From NCBI GenBank assembly GCA_934646965.1, contig CAKUEZ010000114.1, forward strand, positions 1 to 6,527: a stretch of 6,527 nt of DNA, given 5' to 3'. The notes beneath the pieces were generated by a model. It did not search any database, had not been told where the DNA came from, and saw nothing but the letters and a program-made list of their open reading frames with translations. This document shows, piece after piece, positions 1 through 4,366 of this stretch. The stretch comes from an uncultured Collinsella sp. (GTDB taxonomy: Bacteria; Actinomycetota; Coriobacteriia; Coriobacteriales; Coriobacteriaceae). The translations under genes were made by a program, and so were the position numbers. Each line of letters opens with the position of its first letter. The stretch's first letter is position 1.

Positions 1-852
1 GTCCAGCAGCTGCCAGAAGTCAATCTTCGAGCCGTCCGGCATCGTGTGCTCGGGGACGGGCGGCTCCTTGTCGGGGAGGCGCGTGGCGCTCTTCCTGAGC
101 GCAACGACCTCGGGGGAGAACTCGCGCAGGACGCGCTCCTCGTAATCCCAGATTCCGTTGGCCATGAAGACCAGGGACGGGTTATCGCACTCGCACACGC
201 GGTTCTCCCGACGCGATGCCATGTCGTGCAGCTTCTGAGCGAAGTTCTTCTTCCAGTTGCCGTTCACGGCGCCCACGACCTCCTGACACCACAGGTCAAT
301 CTGCCCGTCGCCAATCTCGCGGTAAATTCCCTCGTCGGGGTCGTACATAGCGAGCACGCCTTCCGAGGTCGGCTTGTCCACGGTCTCCTTGACGCAGACC
401 ATGCGGATGACCTCCTGCGCGAACACCAGCTCGGCGGCCTGCACGGGGTCGATGCTCTTGAGCCTCGGCCAGCGAAAGCCCCTGCCGTAAATCTTGCCCG
501 CCTCCGGATTAGATGGCGGCTCGGACAGGTTGGCCCATGCCACGAGGGCATTCGTCACCTTGACCACGACATCCGAGAGAGCGGACAGGCCATCGCCCGC
601 GCAGTCGCGCAACACATAGCTCACCACATCGCTCAGCGCCTTGTGATAGTTCTCCCCGCCGTACAGGTAGTCAGGGTTGTACGCCTCGCCCTGATTCCCC
701 TCGTCATACGCACGCCCCCTCTTCATCTCATCCTTTGTCTGCGGGTCAGATACTTGAAAAATGGGCGGTAATGAGCTAAAATATTTATAGTTAGACGGAG
801 CGGTTCCCTTTGCTGTGGCGGCGGGGGAGCTGCTCTTTTCTTTATCAGCCAT
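1..852 (-). CDS. P4/D5-family replication protein (primase-helicase), N-terminal part, cut by window edge
   Basis: The reading frame opens at ATG 852 and stays open for 284 codons to the left edge, so the C-terminal part is missing. The start is fixed by a strong AGGGGAGGTGA ribosome binding site 6 nt upstream, and it lies 14 nt after the stop of the HTH gene, so the two are one operon. The first 30 residues are Ser/Ala/Lys-rich and look disordered. Residues 224-283 contain NPSLVFMANGIWDYEERVL followed by FSP and a Phe-Trp-x-Leu-Leu run. This resembles the D5_N domain that precedes the SF3 helicase in phage/plasmid P4-type replication proteins. In that family the protein primes and unwinds DNA at the element's own origin. 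The helicase Walker motifs would lie outside the window, so they cannot be confirmed. No prim-pol catalytic motif was recognised in the N-terminal part. The protein could be another virulence-associated-E-like mobile-element protein. Confidence 0.62.
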   Translation of the reverse strand, partial: MADKEKSSSPAATAKGTAPSNYKYFSSLPPIFQVSDPQTKDEMKRGRAYDEGNQGEAYNPDYLYGGENYHKALSDVVSYVLRDCAGDGLSALSDVVVKVTNALVAWANLSEPPSNPEAGKIYGRGFRWPRLKSIDPVQAAELVFAQEVIRMVCVKETVDKPTSEGVLAMYDPDEGIYREIGDGQIDLWCQEVVGAVNGNWKKNFAQKLHDMASRRENRVCECDNPSLVFMANGIWDYEERVLREFSPEVVALRKSATRLPDKEPPVPEHTMPDGSKIDFWQLLD

Positions 853-866
853 AAGCTCACCTCCCC

Positions 867-1076
867 TCAGTTCTTCGGCTCAACCAGCATGTAATGCTCG
901 GAAATCCACGCCTCGATGTCCTCCCGCTTGTAAAACACCGAGCGATTGAACTTGTAGAATCTCGGACCCATGTCCGTAGCTCGCCACTTGCGCAGCGTCG
1001 CCGGGCTGATGCCGAGCATGTCCGACACCTCGGCCGTGTTCAGGAAATTCTTTTGATGAATCTGTTTCTCTTCCAT
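867..1076 (-). CDS. Excisionase-like MerR/AlpA-type HTH DNA-binding protein
   Basis: A 69-aa protein. Residues 11-64 carry the pattern of small excisionases and AlpA-like regulators (HTH_17 type): LNTAEVSDMLGISPATLRKW, then a basic Arg-x-x-Asp turn, a Gly-Pro-Arg-Phe wing, and YKREDIEAWI. The length is typical for this class. The start is ATG 1076 with GGGAGGT 6 nt upstream. Its stop (867-869) is 14 nt before the replication gene, indicating co-transcription. Family members bend att-site DNA to promote excision or act as transcription regulators of integrated elements. The position just upstream of a replication gene fits coupling of excision with replication. Transcription must first pass the attenuator at 1111-1186. 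No integrase is visible beside it, so regulator and excisionase roles cannot be separated. The family call is firm and the exact role is inferred. Confidence 0.8.
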   Translation of the reverse strand: MEEKQIHQKNFLNTAEVSDMLGISPATLRKWRATDMGPRFYKFNRSVFYKREDIEAWISEHYMLVEPKN

Positions 1077-1299
1077 TCGCTACCTCCCACATCCAATCTC
1101 GAACGCAAACAAAAAAAGCTCCTGCGGAAACCAAGACGGACGGAAGGCATAAAAGCCTCGTCTATCTCGGTTTCCACAGGAGCTTTGCTCGTCTTTGTTT
1201 CACCTGTGACGCTCGGCGACATCGCCTCGCGCTCGGCCCTTATTCCCGATGGCAACCCCGCATCTGAGACGGGACGGGTGCTGGACCTATAATTCTCGT
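1077..1299 (-). promoter_or_regulatory. 5' leader of the HTH-replication operon, with antiterminator/terminator arrangement
   Basis: About 220 nt separate the predicted transcription start (near 1299) from the HTH gene. On the minus strand the leader contains a hairpin at 1210-1231 with a tandem G-A/A-G internal loop. It is followed by CACAGG (complement of 1203-1208), which can pair with CCTGTG (complement of 1175-1180). That second segment is part of the ascending arm of the terminator, so the pairing would block terminator formation. A small GAGC-AAA-GCTC hairpin (1180-1190) sits inside the antiterminator. An eight-codon ORF (1240-1263, MRGCHRE) is the only short leader peptide seen, and it has no good ribosome binding site. 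The ligand or signal is unknown, and no known riboswitch class was recognised. Confidence 0.5.
1111..1186 (-). terminator. Intrinsic terminator / attenuator upstream of the HTH gene
   Basis: Arms at 1169-1186 and 1115-1132 pair over 18 positions. The only non-Watson-Crick position is a U-G wobble if read on the minus strand, but a C-A mismatch on the plus strand, which favours minus-strand function. Inner stems 1134-1138/1159-1163 and 1145-1148/1155-1158 extend it. On the minus strand it ends directly in seven Ts (complement of 1111-1117), the form of a rho-independent terminator. It lies 35 nt upstream of the HTH gene inside its leader, so it is more likely an attenuator than the end of another gene. 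Confidence 0.75.
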
Positions 1300-1305
1300 A
1301 CGTTA

Positions 1306-1334
1306 ATCATACAACAGGAACGACAAGAATGCAA
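1306..1334 (-). promoter_or_regulatory. Sigma70-type promoter of the HTH-replication operon
   Basis: On the minus strand TTGCAT (complement of 1329-1334) and TATGAT (complement of 1306-1311) are separated by exactly 17 nt. These match the -35 and -10 consensus in 4 and 5 of 6 positions. The expected start is near 1299, at the beginning of the leader. A second, weaker pair, TTGTAT and TATAGG, overlaps just downstream. Confidence 0.65.
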
Positions 1335-1383
1335 GAGTAACATCTGCGTTTCCGCAGGCCAGATGCCCATCCCGAGCGTTTTC

Positions 1384-1406
1384 CGCTCATAAACGAATGG
1401 AAAAGG
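1384..1406 (+). repeat. 23-bp imperfect direct repeat, copy 1
   Basis: CGCTCATAAACGA (1384-1396) is repeated exactly at 1778-1790. The similarity continues for 10 more bases with four mismatches, giving 19 of 23 identical. The two copies bracket the TGTGGTCA repeat cluster and AT-rich core. Function unknown; it may be a protein-binding site or the trace of a duplication. Confidence 0.7.
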
Positions 1407-1472
1407 CTCGAAAAAGCAGCCCTCCGCACCGCCCGGAAAGTAGCGACTACAACAAGAGGTACACGTGAGGGC

Positions 1473-1770
1473 TGACCACATGTCTGACCCCATCAAAATG
1501 GGCATTTGGTCAGCTCTTGAAAATGAAATCCCCTCTTTTACCAATGGATTTTTTTCGTTCTGACCTCATGACCGGATGACCAGATAAAATCCGACAAACT
1601 TTATTTATTTACGCGTATTACGTAGTCCTTTTCAATTTTTATAAATAAGTCCTAAATTATGTGGTCATGTGGTCAGGAATTGCAAAAACCTGCTTCTACC
1701 AGGGGATTCAAGCCGACCAGATGGTGGCCACGACATTTTTTTCTTGTGGTCATGTGGTCACATGTGGTCA
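1473..1770. repeat. Iteron-like cluster of TGTGGTCA repeats
   Basis: Exact TGTGGTCA units start at 1660, 1668, 1745, 1753 and 1763, and one inverted copy (TGACCACA) lies at 1473-1480. Three degenerate units beginning TGACC start at 1561, 1569 and 1577. Spacing within groups is 8 bp, with one 10-bp step, so each group is a phased array. An AT-rich stretch lies between the 1577 and 1660 groups. Phased short repeats beside an AT-rich segment and a replication gene are typical of iteron origins or of operators for the element's own regulator. The protein that binds is unknown. Confidence 0.7.
1584..1660. other. AT-rich core between iteron groups, candidate origin unwinding region
   Basis: This stretch is markedly richer in A and T than its flanks. 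It includes an imperfect inverted repeat, ACTTTATTTAT (1598-1608) against ATAAATAAGT (1641-1650), differing by one inserted T. Phased TGACC/TGTGGTCA repeats flank it on both sides. By analogy with iteron origins it could be the melting region used by the replication protein encoded at 1-852. No DnaA box or confirmed Rep binding site was identified. A promoter/operator region is the main alternative. Confidence 0.35.
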
Positions 1771-1777
1771 GGCGAAA

Positions 1778-1800
1778 CGCTCATAAACGAGGGGAACGGG
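1778..1800 (+). repeat. 23-bp imperfect direct repeat, copy 2
   Basis: Partner of the repeat at 1384-1406: 13 bp identical, then 6 of 10 matching. It directly follows the last TGTGGTCA unit and precedes the hairpin-rich tract. Confidence 0.7.
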
Positions 1801-1825
1801 TGATTCTTCTGTCCTAAGCAGGTGC

Positions 1826-2117
1826 GCATTTCGGACGCTTCGCGTCCTCAATGCAGGCTAGTTACGCCTCGGGCTGCGCCCTCGGCTCGCCTCATCGCAT
1901 ATTGGGTACGCAGAAAAGCATGGAAACCATCCAATACGGTTTCGCATGCCTCATGCGTACCTTCTCGAAGGCAACGGAGGCGCGAAGCGCCGTAGTTGCC
2001 GGCCAGACAGAGGGGCATAACCTCCCAAGCCCATGCCGCACCCCTTCTGTACGTCCGCCCACATCCAACTGCCGCCCGCAGGGCGGCCACCCTTGCATCG
2101 AGCGGATGCGAGATGCA
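1826..2117. other. Hairpin-dense GC-rich tract: candidate structured RNA or DNA hairpin array, no convincing gene
   Basis: Successive perfect or near-perfect hairpins fill this segment. They are 1826-1854 (5-bp and 6-bp stems around a 2x2 loop); 1866-1886 with outer arms at 1855-1858/1889-1892; 1905-1961 (8-bp outer stem, 11-bp inner stem with one bulge); 1960-1971; 1971-1999 (5+5 bp around a 3x3 loop); 2007-2050 (9 bp with one bulge); 2071-2087 (7 bp, loop GCA); and 2094-2117. Several loops are GAA or GCA on one strand, a very stable class in both DNA and RNA. The favourable strand differs between hairpins: minus for the first two, plus for 1971-1999 and 2071-2087. Overlapping ORFs in several frames show no recognisable domain or consistent codon use. 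Whether it is transcribed is unknown. Confidence 0.5.
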
Positions 2118-2142
2118 CAAAGGCGCTCGAACGTCCTCAGAC

Positions 2143-2159
2143 CGCCTCAGAGGCGTTTT
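2143..2159 (+). terminator. Short plus-strand terminator-like hairpin
   Basis: CGCCT (2143-2147) and AGGCG (2151-2155) form a 5-bp GC-rich stem with loop CAG, followed by TTTT. It would end a plus-strand transcript of the hairpin tract. The stem is short and no plus-strand promoter was found, so this is tentative. Confidence 0.3.
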
Positions 2160-2167
2160 AAGGTACG

Positions 2168-2206
2168 AAAAAAGCCCGAGGGGTACACGAGTACCCCAAC
2201 GGGCTT
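2168..2206 (-). terminator. ssrA: Strong rho-independent terminator downstream of tmRNA
   Basis: Arms 2200-2206/2172-2178 (7 bp) and 2191-2197/2180-2186 (7 bp) form a long stem with a small internal loop and a four-base apical loop. On the minus strand it runs straight into six Ts (complement of 2168-2173). It lies about 130 nt past the tmRNA 3' end and is the clearest stop for that transcript. A perfect 12-bp inverted repeat (2151-2162/2204-2215) overlaps its base. Confidence 0.75.
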
Positions 2207-2232
2207 AAAACGCCTTAGAACGCAAAATACGG

Positions 2233-2278
2233 CGTTTCGTGGCAACGAAACGGAAAGGGGACGCCGTCAGGCGTCCCC
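2233..2278 (-). terminator. Two hairpins 3' of tmRNA, possible first terminator or 3' processing structure
   Basis: A perfect 9-bp stem (2270-2278/2257-2265, loop TGAC on the minus strand) is followed by CTTTCCG, a weak T tract. A second stem (2246-2252/2233-2239) follows at once. They sit between the tmRNA 3' end and the strong terminator. They may slow polymerase or protect the precursor 3' end. Confidence 0.4.
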
Positions 2279-2337
2279 CAACCTATACACAAGCGCAAAC
2301 TCATTCTTGTAAAAGAAGAGTTCGACGCTTCCTCTTT

Positions 2338-2360
2338 TGGTGGAGGCGCGGAGAATCGAA
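2338..2360. other. Putative integration site at the 3' end of ssrA
   Basis: The T-arm and acceptor-stem end of ssrA is a frequent target of tyrosine recombinases, which restore the gene on insertion. Element-type genes (excisionase-like, P4-type replication protein) lie on the 3' side. No integrase and no second copy of this end are visible, so the call rests on context only. Confidence 0.3.
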
Positions 2361-2567
2361 CTCCGGTCCACGAAAGCCCCCTGATTGGCATCTCCAAGCT
2401 CAGTCGCTGGTTTCGTCTCGGACGCTTTGCGCGCAGCGACACGCTCGCGGCGTCCTAACCGGTTCGGTCTTAGCCTGCACCATACCGATTACGTGCGCAG
2501 GAGCATTCCCCTAAAATGACGTCGCGCCGGTGTCGGGGAAATCACCGGGTTGACGCGCCGCTATAAA

Positions 2568-2609
2568 CTAAGCAGCGAGAGCCATAGGCTCAAAAGAAGA
2601 GTTGTTGTC
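2568..2609 (-). other. ssrA: tmRNA proteolysis-tag reading frame (DNNSSFEPMALAA, TAG stop)
   Basis: Reading back from TAG (complement of 2568-2570), the tag is DNNSSFEPMALAA. The MALAA end is the usual ClpXP-type degradation signal. The codon before GAC is ATT (2610-2612), and the one before that is TGA (2613-2615), so resume must be at GAC or ATT, giving 13 or 14 tag residues after the tRNA alanine. GAC is preferred here because ATT is not a usual resume codon. The exact choice is not fixed by sequence alone. Confidence 0.8.
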
Positions 2610-2797
2610 AATTCAATTTGACGGTACCCCTGTTTAACGAGGCGAGGAGACCTCGGCTTGCTTCCTCTCTCAGAGCTATCGTGTCGAAACCAGTCGCCCC
2701 CGAATGTCGGGAAAGTCTGGATGGCATTGGGCACGAGCGCCCAGCACCCGTCGACTTTTCAAGGAACACACGGGGCGAGCCCCGCTTGTGGAGTGTT

Positions 2798-2806
2798 ATC
2801 TTACCA
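2798..2806 (-). promoter_or_regulatory. ssrA: Probable extended -10 promoter of tmRNA
   Basis: On the minus strand TGG-TAAGAT forms an extended -10 element, with a start expected near 2791. No good -35 is present at 17 nt. This would give a precursor with a leader of about 90 nt containing two hairpins (2771-2784 and 2728-2743), removed by 5' processing. No better promoter lies closer to the mature 5' end. Confidence 0.4.
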
Positions 2807-2896
2807 CGTTCTGAAAGCGGACAGCTGTTCTATGCACGAGCTGTGAAGACCCCAATGTGCGCTGCACTTCGCACTTTTGCTACCGATCGCGTCACG

Positions 2897-2902
2897 TATA
2901 TT
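2897..2902 (+). promoter_or_regulatory. Possible -10 element for the 144-aa gene
   Basis: TATATT lies 37 nt before the start codon at 2939, divergent from the tmRNA promoter. The nearest -35-like hexamer, TTGCTA (2877-2882), is only 14 nt away, which is short. Tentative. Confidence 0.25.
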
Positions 2903-2938
2903 TTCGCCAAGCAAAATTGATCCGTCGAAAGGACCGTT

Positions 2939-3373
2939 ATGGATACCAAACAGCAACTCGTCAATGCCCTCGCTAGCCTGGGCGCTACTATTACCGAAGC
3001 CATGGATGTCATCGAAGGCTTTGTCCCCTGCGGACATCCCGCCCTCACGGTATCGAACGCACTCGTCGCGCTGGACGCCGACGATGATGCAGCTCTCGCC
3101 CAGCAGCTTGAGACCGTCGAGGGCTTTATCGACCACGTGAGTGAGAACCGCGGCGTCACCGCACATCACGATGCCTTTGTTGAGCTCGCAGGTCCCAAAG
3201 CCGACCTGTTCGCAGCAATCCGCGAGGCAGGAACCCTTATGCAAACCGCAGGCGTCAAGAACACCCAGGTCAACGAGTGGGTCTACCGCAGCCTGGCCGC
3301 ACTGAACGATTCCGACGAAAAGGCCGCCGAGAAGCTCGCAGAAAGTCCCGCCATCAGGACTGCGCTTTCGTAA
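2939..3373 (+). CDS. Small acidic all-helical protein of unknown function
   Basis: A 144-aa protein starting at ATG 2939 behind an AAAGGA ribosome binding site 5 nt upstream. Codon use (GCC, CTC, GTC, GAC rich) matches the other chromosomal genes. The minus-strand ORF across the same bases is a shadow. The composition is rich in Ala, Asp and Glu, with few Lys or Arg, so the protein is acidic. It is predicted to be mostly amphipathic helices with no signal peptide or membrane segment, so cytoplasmic. One cysteine-histidine pair (CGH, residues 31-33) is the only notable motif. No family was recognised. It stands alone, transcribed away from tmRNA and toward the toxin-antitoxin pair, and ends just before a long hairpin shared with the convergent gene. 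No function is proposed. Confidence 0.8.
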   Translation: MDTKQQLVNALASLGATITEAMDVIEGFVPCGHPALTVSNALVALDADDDAALAQQLETVEGFIDHVSENRGVTAHHDAFVELAGPKADLFAAIREAGTLMQTAGVKNTQVNEWVYRSLAALNDSDEKAAEKLAESPAIRTALS

Positions 3374-3379
3374 ATAGCA

Positions 3380-3433
3380 GACGCGGGCCCCTTGGCGCAT
3401 CGTCGCCCAAGAGGCCCACAAACAGCCCGCGTC
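3380..3433. terminator. Long hairpin between convergent genes, possible bidirectional terminator
   Basis: GACGCGGGC (3380-3388) pairs with GCCCGCGTC (3425-3433). Inside this a second stem uses GGGCC/GGCCC and CTTGG/CCAAG. It begins 7 nt after the stop of the plus-strand gene and its distal arm overlaps the last bases of the toxin gene. There is no T tract on either side, so termination is inferred only from position and stability. Confidence 0.4.
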
Positions 3434-3947
3434 AACGGATAGCCGCGCCGCCGCGTTCGGCCAAGGCGAGAATCGGCATCATCTGGCGCGGGGTCTTTGC
3501 TGCAATATCGGCATGTTCAAGCAGCTTGCGATCGTTGGTCACCAAGTAATCGACCTGCGCGCGTTTGCACGCAGCAAGCACCAGGTTGTCCTCGTAATCG
3601 CGATGGAGCGCCAAGTATTTGTCGGCCAGCCAAAGGTCCGACGCATCTGCGCCCACGGCCGTGGCGTTTTCGGTCATGTTCCGAACAAACGCCAACGCCG
3701 CATCGCCAATCGCGCGGGTAGAAGCCTCGTCGAGCGCTCCCCCGTTGGCAAGAACACTGCGCTTTAATTCGTGTTGGACAACGTACAGCACGTCCTTGGC
3801 GATATGCACCGGGAAGAACAGCAGCGCCCCCGTCTCCGTCGCCTGCCCGATAAACGCGCGTGCGGCAAGCGACTCGGCATGGTCGGCGCAAAACGAATCG
3901 ACCCATACGTTGGCGTCCACCATGATCTTGAGAGATGTCCCGTTCAC
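3432..3947 (-). CDS. PIN-domain toxin (VapC-like ribonuclease)
   Basis: A 171-aa protein. The start is GTG 3947, which overlaps the antitoxin stop as GTGA (4-nt overlap), with AAGGGG 8 nt upstream. ATG at codon 9 is a weaker alternative. MVDANVWVDSF (residues 9-19) gives the first PIN aspartate, D11. DYEDNLVLAACKRA (117-130) gives D120, and YLVTNDRKLL (134-143) gives D139. D52 or E60 could be the remaining acidic ligand. These residues bind divalent metal in PIN ribonucleases, which cut RNA when freed from the antitoxin. The protein is longer than the usual 130-145 aa VapC because of an insertion between about residues 65 and 110. The RNA target cannot be told from sequence. Family membership is well supported, and the toxin role follows from the overlapping antitoxin. 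Confidence 0.87.
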   Translation of the reverse strand: MNGTSLKIMVDANVWVDSFCADHAESLAARAFIGQATETGALLFFPVHIAKDVLYVVQHELKRSVLANGGALDEASTRAIGDAALAFVRNMTENATAVGADASDLWLADKYLALHRDYEDNLVLAACKRAQVDYLVTNDRKLLEHADIAAKTPRQMMPILALAERGGAAIR

Positions 3948-4297
3948 AGGATCATCCCCTTTTTACGATAGCGCTCGTCCATGGCCTCCGCATAGACCGT
4001 TTCCCAATCGCGGTCGTCGGACCCAGACAACGTAACGATACCCAAGTCCGCATAGAGCTGGTCCGCGACCGCCCACGACGCGGCAAACGGGTACCCGGGT
4101 GCGATGGCCTGTTGTCGGTCGTCGACGGCCGCGAGCACTTCCTCGCACTGGCCGCCGCCCTGCGCGACCTTAGCCACAACCTTTTTGATGAGCTCGGGCA
4201 GTGACCCGCCCGAGAGTCGCAGCGCCTCCTCGGCACGGTTCTTGACCTGGCGATCCACACGAACATTCACCTGTGCCATGCTGCTAACAGCACCCAT
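3944..4297 (-). CDS. RelB/DinJ-like antitoxin
   Basis: A 117-aa protein from ATG 4297, chosen because GGAGGCGAGG lies 5 nt upstream. A GTG at 4336 lies inside the operator repeats, and ATG 4279 has no ribosome binding site. Residues 7-45 (MAQVNVRVDRQVKNRAEEAL, then a Gly-x-Ser-x-x-x-Leu-Ile segment and KKVVAKVA) match the ribbon-helix-helix DNA-binding domain of RelB/DinJ antitoxins. The C-terminal part ends with an acidic-basic stretch (WETVYAEAMDERYRKKG) likely to wrap the toxin. It is first in the operon, overlaps the PIN toxin by 4 nt, and probably represses its own promoter through the GCTAGC repeats. RelB-type antitoxins more usually pair with RelE/YafQ toxins, so the pairing with a PIN toxin is notable. 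It is somewhat longer than the 80-100 aa norm. Confidence 0.82.
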   Translation of the reverse strand: MGAVSSMAQVNVRVDRQVKNRAEEALRLSGGSLPELIKKVVAKVAQGGGQCEEVLAAVDDRQQAIAPGYPFAASWAVADQLYADLGIVTLSGSDDRDWETVYAEAMDERYRKKGMIL

Positions 4298-4319
4298 CTC
4301 AACCTCGCCTCCGACAATT

Positions 4320-4366
4320 GCTAGCCGTGCTAGCACTAGCTTATATCCTTGCTAGCCTATCGTCAA
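4320..4366 (-). promoter_or_regulatory. Toxin-antitoxin promoter with GCTAGC operator repeats
   Basis: On the minus strand TTGACG (complement of 4361-4366) and TATAAG (complement of 4340-4345) give a promoter. The spacing is 15 nt, or 17 nt to an alternative TAAGCT. The six-base palindrome GCTAGC occurs at 4320-4325, 4329-4334 and 4351-4356, and a variant ACTAGC at 4335-4340, around and within the promoter. This is the arrangement expected for binding by a ribbon-helix-helix antitoxin and for autoregulation. Confidence 0.6.

Larger units (their letters stand above)
2338..2701 (-). ncRNA. ssrA: Transfer-messenger RNA (tmRNA)
   Basis: A complete one-piece tmRNA that rescues stalled ribosomes with SmpB and tags the nascent protein for proteolysis. 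The 5' end GGGGGCG (complement of 2695-2701) pairs with CGCCTCC near the 3' end over 7 bp, with a G-U at position 3 as in the E. coli gene. Discriminator A (2341) and an encoded CCA (2340-2338) follow. The T arm has a 5-bp stem with loop TTCGATT. The start GACTGGTTTCGACACGA is characteristic, and CACGA with downstream TCGTG begins the long P2 helix. The tag frame at 2568-2609 ends in ALAA and a TAG stop. A PK1-like stem (CGAGG/CCTCG) is visible 5' of the tag. The length of 364 nt is normal. Its 3' end is a common integration site, and element-like genes lie downstream. The gene is intact. Confidence 0.97.

Noticed and set aside
46..771. 241-aa plus-strand ORF
   Set aside because: It is antisense to the replication gene, which has a strong ribosome binding site, operon spacing and a D5-like domain; the plus-strand protein has no recognisable feature.
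1187..1299. Known riboswitch or T-box in the operon leader
   Set aside because: No conserved core of a riboswitch class known to me and no T-box specifier or GGTGG-type element could be seen.
1287..1544. 85-aa minus-strand ORF
   Set aside because: It begins at TTG without a ribosome binding site, is rich in Cys and Met, and overlaps the operon promoter.
1660..1770. Repeats considered as a CRISPR array
   Set aside because: The units are 8 bp with 8-10 bp phasing and have no spacers of CRISPR size.
1976..1984. GGAGGCGCG, also found in the ssrA 3' end (2342-2350), as a possible second att copy
   Set aside because: Only 9 bp, part of a palindromic hairpin, and a similar match occurs by chance inside the replication gene near position 75.
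1848..2312. Overlapping ORFs of 68-153 aa on both strands in the hairpin tract
   Set aside because: They overlap one another in several frames, lack convincing ribosome binding sites or domains, and are explained by the GC-rich palindromic sequence. Not fully excluded, but none is supported.
2801..3421. 206-aa minus-strand ORF
   Set aside because: It is the shadow of the 144-aa plus-strand gene, which has a proper ribosome binding site and better codon use; the ORF would also run over the tmRNA promoter.
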